Part shown: piece after piece, positions 21,980 through 31,138 of the stretch
Numbering within the stretch: position 1 is the stretch's first letter
How the letters are laid out: every line of letters starts with the position of its first letter
NCBI GenBank assembly: GCA_017965665.1
Contig: JAGCPN010000003.1
Span: 1 to 64,000 of the forward strand
Origin: Aeriscardovia sp.
GTDB taxonomy: Bacteria > Actinomycetota > Actinomycetes > Actinomycetales > Bifidobacteriaceae
Direction: 5' to 3'
DNA: 64,000 bases
Program-made: the position numbers and the translations under genes
The notes under the pieces: generated by a model
Databases searched by the model: none
What the model saw: the letters and a program-made list of their open reading frames with translations, nothing else
Told to the model about the DNA's origin: nothing

Positions 21980-23117
21980 TTCCCTTCCTTTCATGCGAGC
22001 CTTTATTCCCTATTATCCCCAATTCCGTGAGCCTCTGCTTGTAGTGGGGAGCGAGGGTGAGGAAAGTGAGGACGGGGACCACGCCGCAGGCGATCGCCAG
22101 CACCGTGAGGGAGGGGATGAAGAGCGTGAGGATGGAGCCGAAAGCTATCACAAACGCCCAGGCCCACAAAATCAGCACGGCCCCCACTACGCTGTGGCCG
22201 ATTTTGAGCATTCTGTGGTGAAGGTGCATGCGGTCGGGATGCATGGGGGACTGACCTTTGAGGAGCCTTCGGGTGATGGCCAGGATCATGTCCAAAACGG
22301 GAATGAAAAGAACCAAAAGAGGCAGGAGGATGGGCATAAAAACGGGCAGGTAGACCCCCGAATGCCTGAGGGAGGGGACAAACCTGCCGGTGAGAACGAG
22401 GGATGCGCAGGTGAGAAGGTAGCCCAGCATCATGGATCCGGAGTCCCCCATGAAGATGCTGGCCGGATGCCAGTTGTGCACCAAAAATCCCGCGCATATC
22501 CCTACCAGTATGACGTTGAGGAGGGTGGACATGGAAGAAAAACTGGGCTGGGACTTGGAGAGGATGTAACTGTAGATGGAGAAGGCCAGCGCCCCTATCG
22601 CCACGATCCCCGCCGCCAGGCCGTCGAGGCCGTCTATAAAGTTGACGGCGTTTATGGAGATGAGGATCAGAAGGACCGTTATGGCCATGGAGGAAAAAGA
22701 GGAGAGGGAGACTAAGACCGAGCCCCAGGGGATGGAGACCAGCTGCACCCCCTTCCACGCCACAAAGATCGCGGCAAACATCTGGCCGCCCAGTTTAAGC
22801 ATCCAGTCGAGATCGAATACGTCGTCCAAAACCCCGAGCAGGCATATGAAGAAGGCTCCCAAAAGTATCACCCACTGCTGGTAGCCGTTACCCTGGAAGA
22901 GGGCTCTGAGCCACGGGATGGCCCGGGCGAAGCACAGGGATACCGCAAACCCCAGAAACATCGCCACGCCCCCCATCCTGGGGGTGGGGACGGTGTGCAC
23001 GTCCCTCTTCCTTATCGCCTGTACCGCCCCCGCCTTGACGGCCAGGCGGCGCACCATGGGGGTCAGAAGGGCGACCGAGCAGAATGCGCACAGGAATATG
23101 AACACGTAAGCCCGCAT
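21951..23117 (-). CDS. wecA: Polyprenyl-phosphate N-acetylhexosamine-1-phosphate transferase (WecA/MraY family)
   Basis: Integral membrane enzyme that transfers a sugar-1-phosphate from a UDP-sugar to undecaprenyl/decaprenyl phosphate to start wall-polysaccharide synthesis. About eleven membrane segments over 388 residues. Family motifs are LGVLDDVFDLDW, NAVNFIDGLDGLAAG, FMGDSGSMMLGY and the histidine motif RMHLHHRML, which marks WecA/TagO rather than MraY. It sits between sua5 and the AtpI-like gene, the usual actinobacterial neighbourhood. The acceptor product (teichoic acid-like or arabinogalactan-like linkage) cannot be told from sequence. Confidence 0.92.
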   Translation of the reverse strand: MRAYVFIFLCAFCSVALLTPMVRRLAVKAGAVQAIRKRDVHTVPTPRMGGVAMFLGFAVSLCFARAIPWLRALFQGNGYQQWVILLGAFFICLLGVLDDVFDLDWMLKLGGQMFAAIFVAWKGVQLVSIPWGSVLVSLSSFSSMAITVLLILISINAVNFIDGLDGLAAGIVAIGALAFSIYSYILSKSQPSFSSMSTLLNVILVGICAGFLVHNWHPASIFMGDSGSMMLGYLLTCASLVLTGRFVPSLRHSGVYLPVFMPILLPLLVLFIPVLDMILAITRRLLKGQSPMHPDRMHLHHRMLKIGHSVVGAVLILWAWAFVIAFGSILTLFIPSLTVLAIACGVVPVLTFLTLAPHYKQRLTELGIIGNKGSHERKGNGPPGSDPS

Positions 23118-23124
23118 TTGCCCC

Positions 23125-23760
23125 CTATCTGAGCTGCAGGGCCCGGTAGAGGTCCTGGACCGTCACCGCCCCTTCCCTGAGGATTTCGATGCCAAAGGGC
23201 GCTCCGGCTTCCGCCCGGACCACGGTCGAGGCCTCTCCTCCCATGGGCAGATCCGAGTACGTGCACAGGGGAACTTCGCCTCCGAAAAGCGATGCCGCCT
23301 CCCTGGCACTCCTGGCGGTAGGAAAAGATGAGATGTTGGCGCTGGATGCGGCAAGGGGCCCGGCCAGGGAGGCGAGGCTTAAAAGCGCGGGAAGGGCGGG
23401 CACCCTCACGGCCTGGCTTTTAACCCCACCTTCCTCCCTGACTGTGGCCAAAGGGCACTCTGGCTTTGCCAGGGCGATAGGGCACAGGCCCCCCGGCAGG
23501 AATTTTTCGGCTAAAAACCCGAGGGGGGCGGGCAGGGATAGGCCGAAGGCCGCAAGGGAAGAGGCGGAGGGGAAGATGGCCTGCAGGGACTTGGAAGGGG
23601 GGCGGCGTTTCAGCGAGTAGATCCTGGCTACGGCCTTCGGGTTGCACGCGTCGCAGGCCAGGCCAAAGACCGTGTCGGTTGGGATCACTATCACTTCTCC
23701 GGACTTTATAAGGTCGGCCGCCTCTTGCAGGCAATCCTCCAAACGCTCTATTTTTGCCAC
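23125..23760 (-). CDS. tsaC: L-threonylcarbamoyladenylate synthase
   Basis: YrdC/Sua5-family enzyme making threonylcarbamoyl-AMP for the t6A37 modification of ANN-reading tRNAs. The 211 residues include VIPTDTVFGLACDA, the Lys/Arg motif YSLKRRPPSKSLQ and SSANIS near 140. It lacks the C-terminal Sua5 domain, so it is the short TsaC form. It starts at GTG inside the end of prmC (13-bp overlap) and ends 7 bp before wecA. Confidence 0.92.
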   Translation of the reverse strand: MAKIERLEDCLQEAADLIKSGEVIVIPTDTVFGLACDACNPKAVARIYSLKRRPPSKSLQAIFPSASSLAAFGLSLPAPLGFLAEKFLPGGLCPIALAKPECPLATVREEGGVKSQAVRVPALPALLSLASLAGPLAASSANISSFPTARSAREAASLFGGEVPLCTYSDLPMGGEASTVVRAEAGAPFGIEILREGAVTVQDLYRALQLR

Positions 23761-24632
23761 TTGATCCCCCGGGTGAACCGATCCCTGCCCGAAAGATCTT
23801 TCACCGTTTCCACGTCTTTAAATCCAAAGCGCAGGAAAAGGGAGGAAACTTCCCCGCTCTGCCCGCTTTCGTGTTCTATCATACATAGCCCTCCCCGCTT
23901 TAAGAGCCTGCTGCAGGAGGGCAGGAGGCGGCGCACGAAAGAGAGGCCGTCGGGGCCGCCTCCAAAGAGGGCTTCTTTCGGATCCTTGGCTGCCTCGGGC
24001 TGCTTTGGCGCCGGGAGAGGCAGGTAGGGGGGGTTGGAAATTACGCACTCGGCCTTTCCCGAAAGGAAGGGGAGGAGGGAAGGGGAAAGGGCGTCGGCCC
24101 TAACTGGGACGCACTCGGATCCCGGATGGAGCTTCTTTCTGCAGGCGCAGATATTCTCCCTCAGGATCCGAAAGGGCTTAGGCATTTTCTCCACCTCAAA
24201 GCAGAGGCACTTTCTCCTCCTGCACACTTCCAGCCCCACTGCCCCCGTGCCGGCGCAAAGGTCGACCACGACGGGACGGGGAAAATCCGAAAGAAACAAG
24301 GCGGCCGCATCCGCCATGCTTTCGGTCTCGGGCCTGGGGACAAAGACCCCGGGGGCGACCTTGAGGTCCAGCCCCCCGAAGGGAGCCTTCCCCTCCAGGT
24401 GCTGGAGGGGGATCCTTTCGAGCCTCCTGGAGAGAAGGAAGCGGAAGCGGACGATTTGCGCCTCGCTTGCCACTTCGAAAAGATCCGGGTTTAGAGCCTG
24501 CCAGATCTCCACCTCTCCCCGGCTTTCGCCGCAGGCCAAAGCCAGAAGCTTTGCGGCCTCGCTTGAGCCCCACTCCACTCCCGCCTCCCCGAGCTCTGCG
24601 GAGGCCTCCCTCAAGAGGGCGTTGACTTTCAC
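23748..24632 (-). CDS. prmC: Release factor glutamine methyltransferase
   Basis: SAM-dependent N5-glutamine methyltransferase that modifies the GGQ glutamine of release factors RF1 and RF2. The C-terminal domain shows the SAM loop [10 protein letters not shown] (124-133) and NPPY (200-203); an N-terminal helical domain precedes it. The start is the GTG at 24632 that overlaps the prfA stop (GTGA); upstream in-frame sequence is the shadow of prfA. 294 residues, normal for the family. It lies directly after its substrate gene prfA. Confidence 0.94.
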   Translation of the reverse strand: MKVNALLREASAELGEAGVEWGSSEAAKLLALACGESRGEVEIWQALNPDLFEVASEAQIVRFRFLLSRRLERIPLQHLEGKAPFGGLDLKVAPGVFVPRPETESMADAAALFLSDFPRPVVVDLCAGTGAVGLEVCRRRKCLCFEVEKMPKPFRILRENICACRKKLHPGSECVPVRADALSPSLLPFLSGKAECVISNPPYLPLPAPKQPEAAKDPKEALFGGGPDGLSFVRRLLPSCSRLLKRGGLCMIEHESGQSGEVSSLFLRFGFKDVETVKDLSGRDRFTRGIKWQK

Positions 24633-25714
24633 TCTCCGGAAATCTCCGATTCCTCGTCCATGCGGATTCCCGAATCTATCACGCTCTGAAGGTGCCCCTC
24701 CATGACCTGGTCGAGGTCGTAGGCCTTGTAGCCCGTGCGGTGGTCCACAATCCTGTTTTCGGGGAAGTTGTAGGTGCGGATCCTTTCGGACCTGTCGAGG
24801 CTGCGGACCTGGGAGTGGCGCATGTCGGCAGCTTTTGCCGCCTCTTCCTCCTTCTTTAAGGCCAGGAGGCGGGACTTTAAGACCCTGAGGGCCGCGGCCC
24901 TGTTTTGAATCTGGCTCTTTTCGTCCTGCATGTTCACCACAATCCCCGTGGGGATATGGGTCATCCTGACGGCGGAATAGGTGGTGTTCACGCTCTGGCC
25001 CCCGGGCCCCGAACTCATGAAGGTGTCGATCTTGAGGTCTTTGGGATCCACCTCTATCTCGTCGGAATCCTCCTCCACCTCCGGAAATACCAGCACTCCT
25101 GCCGCAGAAGTCTGGATTCGGCCCTGAGATTCTGTCACGGGCACCCTCTGGACCCTGTGCACCCCTCCTTCGTACTTCAGGTTCGCCCAAACCCCCTGGG
25201 ACGGGGAAGTCACGTTTTTTGCCCGGAAGGCGATCTGGGCGTCCTTTATCCCGCCCAGCTGCGTGGGAGACTGGGACTGGATCTGCACCTGCCAGTCTTT
25301 GAGCTGGGCGTAGCGCAGGTACATGCGCATGAGGTCGGCCGCAAAGAGCGCCGCCTCTTCCCCGCCCGTTCCGGCCTTTATCTCCATGATGACGTTTTTG
25401 GAGTCGTCGGGATCCCTGGGGTGCAGGAGGCGCTTAAGCTCGGCGTCCTTTTTAGAGATCTCTTCTTCCAGGCTCCGCGCCTCCTCTTCAAAGCCGGGGT
25501 CCTCTTTTGCCAGCTCCTGGGCCGCTTCCAGGTCGAGATAAAGCGATTTTATGCTTTGCAGGCACTCCACCGCCCCTTGGAGCTCGGAGTGGCGCATGGC
25601 GAGTTTTTTTATTTCCCTGGTGTCCGAAGTTTCAGACATCTTCCCCTCTATCTCGCCGTACTCTTTCTCTGCTTTAATTGCAGTCCTGTACTTGCTTTCA
25701 AAGCTCTTGGTCAT
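24629..25714 (-). CDS. prfA: Peptide chain release factor 1
   Basis: Recognises UAA and UAG stop codons and triggers peptidyl-tRNA hydrolysis. 361 residues, with the RF1 anticodon-like tripeptide P-V-T (192-194) and the catalytic GGQ at 238-240 in [12 protein letters not shown]. The [13 protein letters not shown] segment is also typical. It overlaps the end of the CLC gene by 17 bp and is coupled to prmC. Confidence 0.97.
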   Translation of the reverse strand: MTKSFESKYRTAIKAEKEYGEIEGKMSETSDTREIKKLAMRHSELQGAVECLQSIKSLYLDLEAAQELAKEDPGFEEEARSLEEEISKKDAELKRLLHPRDPDDSKNVIMEIKAGTGGEEAALFAADLMRMYLRYAQLKDWQVQIQSQSPTQLGGIKDAQIAFRAKNVTSPSQGVWANLKYEGGVHRVQRVPVTESQGRIQTSAAGVLVFPEVEEDSDEIEVDPKDLKIDTFMSSGPGGQSVNTTYSAVRMTHIPTGIVVNMQDEKSQIQNRAAALRVLKSRLLALKKEEEAAKAADMRHSQVRSLDRSERIRTYNFPENRIVDHRTGYKAYDLDQVMEGHLQSVIDSGIRMDEESEISGE

Positions 25715-27305
25715 AGATGTCCTTTTCGTCTATCTTGTCGGAATTGTCAAGAATGTCGTCAATGTCGAGGTCGTCTTTGTCTATGAGGTTCTGGATGGAG
25801 GCGGAGTCGTTTCCGACGTCCTTTTCCTCCTGGGAGGGCAGATCCCCATCGGAGCTGTGCGCCCCTCCCTTCCGCTCGGCGATCTGCTTGTCCACCCTGT
25901 CGATGATCCCGGTCATAAAGTAGGAAATTACGGTGATGATGGCTATCACGCGCAGATCGCTGAAGGATGTGACTTCGACCGCCAGCACTACGGCCGTCAG
26001 GGGCTTTTTTATTACCGATCCGAACAGGCCGCCCAGGCACGCCACTCCCATGAGCGAGTAATAGGGGAGGGAAGCTGGGGCGAGGTGAAGGGCTGCGAAG
26101 ATCTTTCCGCAAAACAGGCCGTAAATGATCCCCAAAGAGCAAATCGGAAGGAAAATGCCGGAAGGGGCGCCGGAACCGTAGGAGACCTGGGCGAAAATCA
26201 GCCTCAGGACTATGTATATAAGCAGAAGCCATATCGAGACCCGGGCGGTGTCTTGGGCCAGGGTCTTGGCCAGGAAACTTCCGTCCCCCAAGGTGGCAGG
26301 CAAAAAGAGTCCTATCGGCACGGAGAGCATCAGGGGGATGAACATGCGCAGCCTGTGGGGGATATGGAGTTTGTCGTAGACCGCTATGCCCCAGGCCAGC
26401 GTCTTTTCATAGGCGTACCCTAAAATCCCGCACCCGATCCCTATGGGGAGCAGTTCCCAGTACCTGTGCAAAGCGAGGTGGGACGGGTTTATCAGGACGA
26501 AATCGGGGGTGGTGCCCAAAATCAGGAGCGTCATGTACCCGCTCGCCACGCTCGCGGCGAAAGAGGCGAGGATGGTCCTGAGGGGGTACTGGAACTTTCC
26601 TCTGTTCAGGTAGTCGCCTTCGATCAGAAACAGGGTGGCGGCTATCGGGGCGGTAAAGGCTGCGGCCAGCCCGGCGGCCAGCCCGGCGGCCACGAGCTCG
26701 CGCCTGTGCTCTTTTGTAAATTTCGAAGAGTTGGTGAGGGCGAGGCCAACTGTCGCACCCATTTGAATCGACGGCCCCTCGCAGCCCAGGTACAGCCCGG
26801 AAGAAAGCGCGAGGGTTCCGCCTACAAACTTTCTCCACAAAAGCCTCCACCAGTTCCACCAGTCCGGATTGAAGGAGTGGAGCCTTTCCTCCACATCCGC
26901 CGCGCCGGAATAGGCGACAAGGGGCGCGCTCCTGGTAATCCAGGCTATAAAGAAGCTGGCTGCGAGGCTCACGGCCACTATCAAAATCAGCCACCACCAG
27001 TGGCCGCCGCGTATGTAGACGTAAAAGTCGCGGACATATTGGACCAAAATTCCGGTGATGAGCCTGAAAAGGCCTATCACAGCCCCTACGAGCACTCCGT
27101 CGACTATTGCCCAAAGCAGGATCTTGGTCGAAGGGCTCCCGCCTTCGAGGGCTCTTGCGATCGCCGATTCCCACCCGGCCAGCTTCTTTCGGCGAAGGTG
27201 CTCCACCGAGGGGTTTTTGTGCGGAATGGGGCTGTTGGAGGAACTGTCCTTGGAATTTTTAGGCAAAGCGCCTTCTGCATTAGGCAAAGATGGTTGCGCG
27301 CTCAT
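25698..27305 (-). CDS. CLC-family chloride channel/antiporter
   Basis: Integral membrane CLC protein of 535 residues with a charged, low-complexity C-terminal tail (about 460-535) in place of CBS domains. Signatures are AYSGAAD (the Ser-containing selectivity loop), [10 protein letters not shown] with the gating Glu at about 176, a FLIEGDY segment matching the internal proton Glu region of antiporters, and [11 protein letters not shown]. The ATG at 27305 has GGAGGCGGAAC upstream and is preferred over one six codons earlier. The Ser in the first motif argues against the fluoride-specific CLC-F type. It starts a long minus-strand operon after the groES terminator. Confidence 0.88.
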   Translation of the reverse strand: MSAQPSLPNAEGALPKNSKDSSSNSPIPHKNPSVEHLRRKKLAGWESAIARALEGGSPSTKILLWAIVDGVLVGAVIGLFRLITGILVQYVRDFYVYIRGGHWWWLILIVAVSLAASFFIAWITRSAPLVAYSGAADVEERLHSFNPDWWNWWRLLWRKFVGGTLALSSGLYLGCEGPSIQMGATVGLALTNSSKFTKEHRRELVAAGLAAGLAAAFTAPIAATLFLIEGDYLNRGKFQYPLRTILASFAASVASGYMTLLILGTTPDFVLINPSHLALHRYWELLPIGIGCGILGYAYEKTLAWGIAVYDKLHIPHRLRMFIPLMLSVPIGLFLPATLGDGSFLAKTLAQDTARVSIWLLLIYIVLRLIFAQVSYGSGAPSGIFLPICSLGIIYGLFCGKIFAALHLAPASLPYYSLMGVACLGGLFGSVIKKPLTAVVLAVEVTSFSDLRVIAIITVISYFMTGIIDRVDKQIAERKGGAHSSDGDLPSQEEKDVGNDSASIQNLIDKDDLDIDDILDNSDKIDEKDIYDQEL

Positions 27306-27376
27306 GTTCCGCCTCCGCCGCACTTTGATCGACCGCTTCTACTTATCATAGTAGGAGCTCGGCCTCCTCCGGGATT

Positions 27377-27400
27377 AAAAAAGGGCCCCGCCGGGGCCCT
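27377..27400 (-). terminator. Intrinsic terminator of groES
   Basis: On the minus strand AGGGCCCC-GGC-GGGGCCCT forms an 8-bp GC-rich stem (27400-27382) followed by a T5-6 run, just past the groES stop at 27422. It separates groES from the CLC operon. Confidence 0.9.
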
Positions 27401-27421
27401 GAAACGCCGCAAAGGCTGCGG

Positions 27422-27721
27422 TTACTCCTCCTCTATAATGGCCAAAACATCCCTGGAAGAGATGATGAGGTAGACCTCTCCCCTGAAATGTATTTCGCTT
27501 CCGCCGTACCTGGAGAAGAGGATCTTATCTCCGGCCTTGACGTCCATCGGGATGATGTTTCCCTTTTCATCGCGCTTTCCGGGGCCTGCGGCCAGAACTT
27601 CGCCTTGCTGTGGCTTCTCCTTGGCGGAATCGGGGATGACGAGCCCGGACTGGGTGGTGGTCTCGGCACTTGCCTGCTTGATGATTATCCTGTCTTCGAC
27701 TGGTTTAAGCGCAATCGACAT
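27422..27721 (-). CDS. groES: Co-chaperonin GroES
   Basis: Ten-kDa lid of the GroEL folding chamber. 99 residues: [11 protein letters not shown] start, [25 protein letters not shown] mobile-loop region, [15 protein letters not shown] and the terminal VLAIIEEE. It is monocistronic here, with no groEL nearby, as in many actinobacteria where groEL lies elsewhere. A CIRCE element about 100 bp upstream predicts HrcA repression and heat induction. A terminator follows. Confidence 0.97.
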   Translation of the reverse strand: MSIALKPVEDRIIIKQASAETTTQSGLVIPDSAKEKPQQGEVLAAGPGKRDEKGNIIPMDVKAGDKILFSRYGGSEIHFRGEVYLIISSRDVLAIIEEE

Positions 27722-27806
27722 TATGCCTCCCTGTTAGGTGTAACCGAATTTGGGCAACCAGACACAAAGGCGGTGGCTGACGGCACCGCACAGTGGCTAT
27801 AAACCT

Positions 27807-27836
27807 AGGATATCTTATTTTTTAGCACTCTTACAA
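27807..27836 (-). promoter_or_regulatory. Predicted groES promoter
   Basis: TTGTAA (27836-27831) and TATCCT (27812-27807) lie 18 bp apart on the minus strand. The -35 box falls in the loop of the CIRCE inverted repeat, so HrcA binding would block polymerase. Confidence 0.55.
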
Positions 27837-27848
27837 GATAAGTGCTAA
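27822..27848. promoter_or_regulatory. CIRCE operator (HrcA binding site)
   Basis: TTAGCACTC-N9-AAGTGCTAA matches the CIRCE consensus TTAGCACTC-N9-GAGTGCTAA with a single mismatch (the first base of the right arm). The position over the groES promoter is standard for HrcA-controlled chaperonin genes. Confidence 0.92.
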
Positions 27849-27857
27849 GAGTGGAAA

Positions 27858-28325
27858 TCAGACCAAATCCGCCTTTTCAAGATCGTCCTCCCCTTTCTGG
27901 GAGGCAAAAGCGCCCCTGTCAAAGGCTTGCAGGTCCAGGCTTTTTACGCCCGTATCGGCCGGCCCGAGGCGGAACTGCACCCCGTCGGCATTCTGCTGGG
28001 CGGGAAGGATGTAGGTAGGCGCATCGTCGACGCCGAACTTTTCCAGGTTCTCGGACTTTGAATTTGGCCTCTGCTTGGACTTGGCGATCTTTTTCTCCCA
28101 TGCCCTCGCCTGGCGGGATGCGCGGACTCCCAACGCCACCACGAGCAGGAGGAAGAACAGGGGAATTAGGGCGTAGAGGAGGGAAAAGTGCACGCCAAGG
28201 CCCAGGAAAAATACAACCAGAGTGATGACGACAAGCGAGAGGACGAGAATCTGCCTCCGCCTCACGGCTTTATGGCGCAGAAGCCTGATTTCCTTTATCT
28301 GCTTGTCGCTTAACCCGGGCTCCAT
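27858..28325 (-). CDS. Hypothetical membrane protein, two helices
   Basis: 155 residues. A basic N-terminal segment is followed by two adjacent hydrophobic helices (about 26-44 and 46-66), then a charged cytoplasmic tail of about 85 residues containing KKIAKSKQRP. The ATG at 28325 is followed by a short acidic start (MEPGLSDKQIKEIRLLRHKA). It ends 10 bp before the CIRCE element and runs toward groES. I do not recognise the family; topology resembles a small membrane-anchored adaptor. Confidence 0.6.
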   Translation of the reverse strand: MEPGLSDKQIKEIRLLRHKAVRRRQILVLSLVVITLVVFFLGLGVHFSLLYALIPLFFLLLVVALGVRASRQARAWEKKIAKSKQRPNSKSENLEKFGVDDAPTYILPAQQNADGVQFRLGPADTGVKSLDLQAFDRGAFASQKGEDDLEKADLV

Positions 28326-28422
28326 GGCCTACCCATTCCTAAATCAGGCTTTCCAATCCGGAAAGCCTCGCCAAATAACCAAAAATAAAGCGGGATGCCC
28401 GCAGGGAGCTGGGAAAGCCGCC

Positions 28423-28499
<77 letters not shown>

Positions 28500-28604
28500 G
28501 ATGATGATAAACGGTCAAATTCTATCACCTGCGCCTGTAAAAAAACAGAAACACTCATTCGATAAAATGATATTAATGAGGTCTTTACGCTCAGAAGGAG
28601 AGAA

Positions 28605-29066
28605 ATGGGAATTTTTGAAGATCTAGGATCCGATGCCAAAAAGATTTTCCTGGCCGGCTTGGGGGCGATGAGCACTGCTGCCGATAAAGGCCAGGCCGTC
28701 GTCGACAAGCTCGTAAGCAAAGGGGAGATCACGGTGGAAGAGGGCCGGCAGCTCAACAGCGCCCTCGCCCACCGCGTTCAGGAAGGGGCTGAAAACCTCA
28801 GAGGCGGAGTGCTTTTGAAGTACATGCGCTCTATGACCATAGAGCAGAGAAAAGAATTCGTGAAGAAAGTGGTCGAAATTTCCGACCAGCTCGACAAAGA
28901 AGAGAGCGACTTTTCCTGCGACAGGTCTCAGGCGCCTGATGAAGGGGATAAGAAGGGGGAGTGCACAGCCAAAAGCTCCGATGAGCCGAAAGAGGCGGCA
29001 GGGAAAAGCGCAGATGCTCCTGAGAGCGCGGATGTGCCGCCTGAAAGCGATCCGACTGGCAAGTAA
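28605..29066 (+). CDS. Phasin-like coiled-coil protein
   Basis: 153 residues. The first 100 residues are helical and resemble the phasin/PhaF-type granule-associated domain (IFLAGLGAMSTAADKGQAVV, DKLVSKGEITVEEGRQL). The last 45 are acidic and low-complexity. Good ribosome site AAGGAGAG before the ATG. It lies 3 bp upstream of an ABC1/UbiB-type kinase gene, a pairing seen in other Gram-positive genomes. No PHA synthase is visible, so a polyhydroxyalkanoate role should not be assumed. Confidence 0.65.
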   Translation: MGIFEDLGSDAKKIFLAGLGAMSTAADKGQAVVDKLVSKGEITVEEGRQLNSALAHRVQEGAENLRGGVLLKYMRSMTIEQRKEFVKKVVEISDQLDKEESDFSCDRSQAPDEGDKKGECTAKSSDEPKEAAGKSADAPESADVPPESDPTGK

Positions 29067-29069
29067 AAA

Positions 29070-30743
29070 TTGGCCCTGAAACAGGAAAACATCTACGACA
29101 GGCTCGAAAACCTGACTGCTTCCGAATACGACAAGCCCCCCAAAAACGGCAGGCTGAAGCGGATAAGGGAAATAATAGGGGTCCTGAGAAAATACAACGC
29201 TCTGAGAGGCATGACCCCTGAAAAGCTCTGCCTCATCCTCCAGGCCCTTGGGCCCACCTTCGTAAAGGTGGGCCAGATTCTCTCTATGCGTTCGGAAATC
29301 CTCCCGCAGGCTTACTGCGAGGCGCTGGCGTCCCTCAGATCTCACGCCAACCCCATGCCCTACAGTACCGTCCTTGACACTTTGGAGCACGAGTACGGCA
29401 GAAATCTTGCGGAGATTTTTGACTTTATCGACAGAAAGCCCTTGGGATCGGCCTCTCTGGCTCAGGTTCATTACGCCAAACTCATAAGCGGGGAATCTGT
29501 GGCGGTGAAGGTGCAGAGGCCGGGCGTTAGGGAAATGATGGCCCAGGACGTGGCGATCATAAGGTCGGTCGTAAAAATCGCGATGAAAATCAGCAAGGAG
29601 AGCCAGCTTTTCGATCTCAAAGGGGTAGTCGAGGAAATCTGGACGAGCTTTAGGATGGAGACCGATTTTCTCGTAGAGGCAAGAAACCTGCAGGAATTTC
29701 GCCAATTTACAGACCAGTTCGCCTATATGGACTGCCCGAAAGTCTACATGAATCTCTGCACCCACAAAGTGGTGGTCATGGACTACGTGCAGGGCATCCC
29801 CCTGGCTCACACTTCCGAACTGCAAAGCGAGGGCTACAGCCTGGAAGAGATAGGGACAAAGCTCGTAGACAACTACGCTTCCCAAATTCTGGATCGGGGC
29901 TTTTTCCACGCCGACCCGCACCCCGGAAACATCATCATCCGGGGGGGGCAGATCGTGCTCATAGACATGGGCATCATGGGAAGGCTGAACGCGCACACCC
30001 GAAGCATCCTGAAAGACATCATTTTCGCCCTCGCAGTGCAGGACTCTTCCAGCATAGAGGAGAGCATCCTCAAACTCTCCCCTCCCTCCACCGCGGCCTC
30101 CATCAACCGCTCGGCCCTTCTTTCCGATATCGACATAATCGTCTCCAACTTCGCCACGGTCGATCTGGAGGATCTGAACATGGGGGAGTTCATCCTTTCC
30201 CTGCTCCAGCTCATGCAGAGAAACGGGCTGGAAATCCCTTCAAGCCTCATCCTCGTCTCCCGAGCCCTTGTGACTCTGGAGGGTACGATTTCGGAGTTCA
30301 TACCGGACGTCAACATGGTGGAAATCATCGAGGAGCACCTGAAAAGGAACGGCATGGGGGAAGGCCTCAAAAAAGAAGTCTCCTCTCTGGTCCAGGAAAG
30401 CCTTCAGGGCGCGCACGGGCTTCTCAGATCCCTTGCAGATTCCAAGGTGGCCGTAAAGCAGCTGACGCGCGGAAACCTGAAGATCAATGCGGAGCTCGTG
30501 GGCTCTCAAACTCCCCTAAGGCAGCTAAGCTACATCATCGACCGCCTCACCATGGCCATAATAATAGCCGGCCTCTTCGTGGGCTCCTCCATCGTCTACT
30601 ATGCCAGGATCCGGCCCGTGGTGTTCGGCATCCCCATAGTCGGAATGCTCGGCTATATCGTGGCCTTTTGCCTGGGAGTGTGGATCATAATCGACATAAT
30701 GCGCCGCAACCACCAGCTGAGAAAGAAATCTAGGCACAAATAA
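29070..30743 (+). CDS. ABC1/UbiB-family atypical kinase with C-terminal membrane helices
   Basis: 557 residues starting at TTG. The family KxGQ motif is at 66-69 (KVGQ, in FVKVGQILSMR). The nucleotide-binding Lys is at 147 (AVKVQRPGV), and the catalytic region is HADPHPGNI with a later LIDMG. Two hydrophobic helices near the C-terminus (about 495-540) anchor it to the membrane. UbiB/Coq8 relatives support quinone synthesis or lipid traffic. The lineage suggested by this window generally lacks ubiquinone, so the substrate here is unknown. It forms an operon with the phasin-like gene. Confidence 0.85.
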   Translation: MALKQENIYDRLENLTASEYDKPPKNGRLKRIREIIGVLRKYNALRGMTPEKLCLILQALGPTFVKVGQILSMRSEILPQAYCEALASLRSHANPMPYSTVLDTLEHEYGRNLAEIFDFIDRKPLGSASLAQVHYAKLISGESVAVKVQRPGVREMMAQDVAIIRSVVKIAMKISKESQLFDLKGVVEEIWTSFRMETDFLVEARNLQEFRQFTDQFAYMDCPKVYMNLCTHKVVVMDYVQGIPLAHTSELQSEGYSLEEIGTKLVDNYASQILDRGFFHADPHPGNIIIRGGQIVLIDMGIMGRLNAHTRSILKDIIFALAVQDSSSIEESILKLSPPSTAASINRSALLSDIDIIVSNFATVDLEDLNMGEFILSLLQLMQRNGLEIPSSLILVSRALVTLEGTISEFIPDVNMVEIIEEHLKRNGMGEGLKKEVSSLVQESLQGAHGLLRSLADSKVAVKQLTRGNLKINAELVGSQTPLRQLSYIIDRLTMAIIIAGLFVGSSIVYYARIRPVVFGIPIVGMLGYIVAFCLGVWIIIDIMRRNHQLRKKSRHK

Positions 30744-30753
30744 GAGCCGGTGG

Positions 30754-30759
30754 TATAAT
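30754..30759 (+). promoter_or_regulatory. Extended -10 promoter of tRNA-His
   Basis: TGGTATAAT is a perfect -10 box with an upstream TGn extension, 14 bp before the tRNA-His 5' end. The expected -35 position holds no clear match, which is common for extended -10 promoters. Confidence 0.65.
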
Positions 30760-30772
30760 TTTCCCGTACATG

Positions 30773-30848
30773 GTGGGCGTAGCTCAGTTGGTAGAGCATC
30801 TGATTGTGGTTCAGAAGGTCGCGTGTTCGAATCACGTCGCCCACCCCA
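30773..30848 (+). tRNA. tRNA-His(GUG)
   Basis: Acceptor GTGGGCG/CGCCCAC with C73 and encoded CCA; the genomic base before position 1 is G, giving the G-1:C73 pair specific to tRNA-His. Anticodon loop TTGTGGT, anticodon GTG. Confidence 0.96.
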
Positions 30849-30872
30849 TTTTTTTTGCCCGGGATTCGAGGC

Positions 30873-30911
30873 GTGAAAAGGGGCCCCTTCTGCACAGGGG
30901 CCCCTTTTCAC
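30873..30911. terminator. Bidirectional hairpin terminator
   Basis: GTGAAAAGGGGCCCC and GGGGCCCCTTTTCAC form a perfect 15-bp stem around a 9-nt loop. The A4/T4 block is inside the stem instead of a free U-run. It lies between tRNA-His (plus) and the minus-strand tRNA-Leu/tRNA-Thr pair, so it can stop transcription from both sides. Confidence 0.8.
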
Positions 30912-30936
30912 GTGGATTGTCTAGAATTGACGCGAG

Positions 30937-31016
30937 TGCACGGGAAGGGACTCGAACCCTTATGTCTGAGACACAGGAACCTAAATCCTGCGCGTCTACC
31001 ATTTCGCCACTCGTGC
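30937..31016 (-). tRNA. tRNA-Leu(UAG)
   Basis: Class II tRNA with a variable-arm stem (TGTCTCAGACAT). Anticodon stem CAGGA/TCCTG, loop TTTAGGT, anticodon TAG. The acceptor GCACGAG/CCCGTGC has an A-C mismatch at pair 6. CCA is not encoded. It starts 2 bp after the 3' end of tRNA-Thr and is probably co-transcribed with it. Confidence 0.93.
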
Positions 31017-31018
31017 GC

Positions 31019-31094
31019 TGGAGCCGTTTAACAGGTTTGAACTGTTGACCTTCTCTTTACGAGAGAGACGCTCTACCAGCTGAGCTAAAACGGC
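31019..31094 (-). tRNA. tRNA-Thr(CGU)
   Basis: Acceptor GCCGTTT/AAACGGC, anticodon stem TCTCT/AGAGA, loop CTCGTAA, anticodon CGT. CCA is encoded. Transcribed before tRNA-Leu on the minus strand. Confidence 0.95.
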
Positions 31095-31138
31095 CTGACG
31101 GTTTAAAGTATATCAGACGCGCCCGAGGGCGGGGAAAG

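Noticed and set aside
23748-25190. 480-codon ORF extending prmC into prfA
   Set aside because: The upstream half is prfA read in another frame. The GTG overlapping the prfA stop gives a normal-length PrmC.
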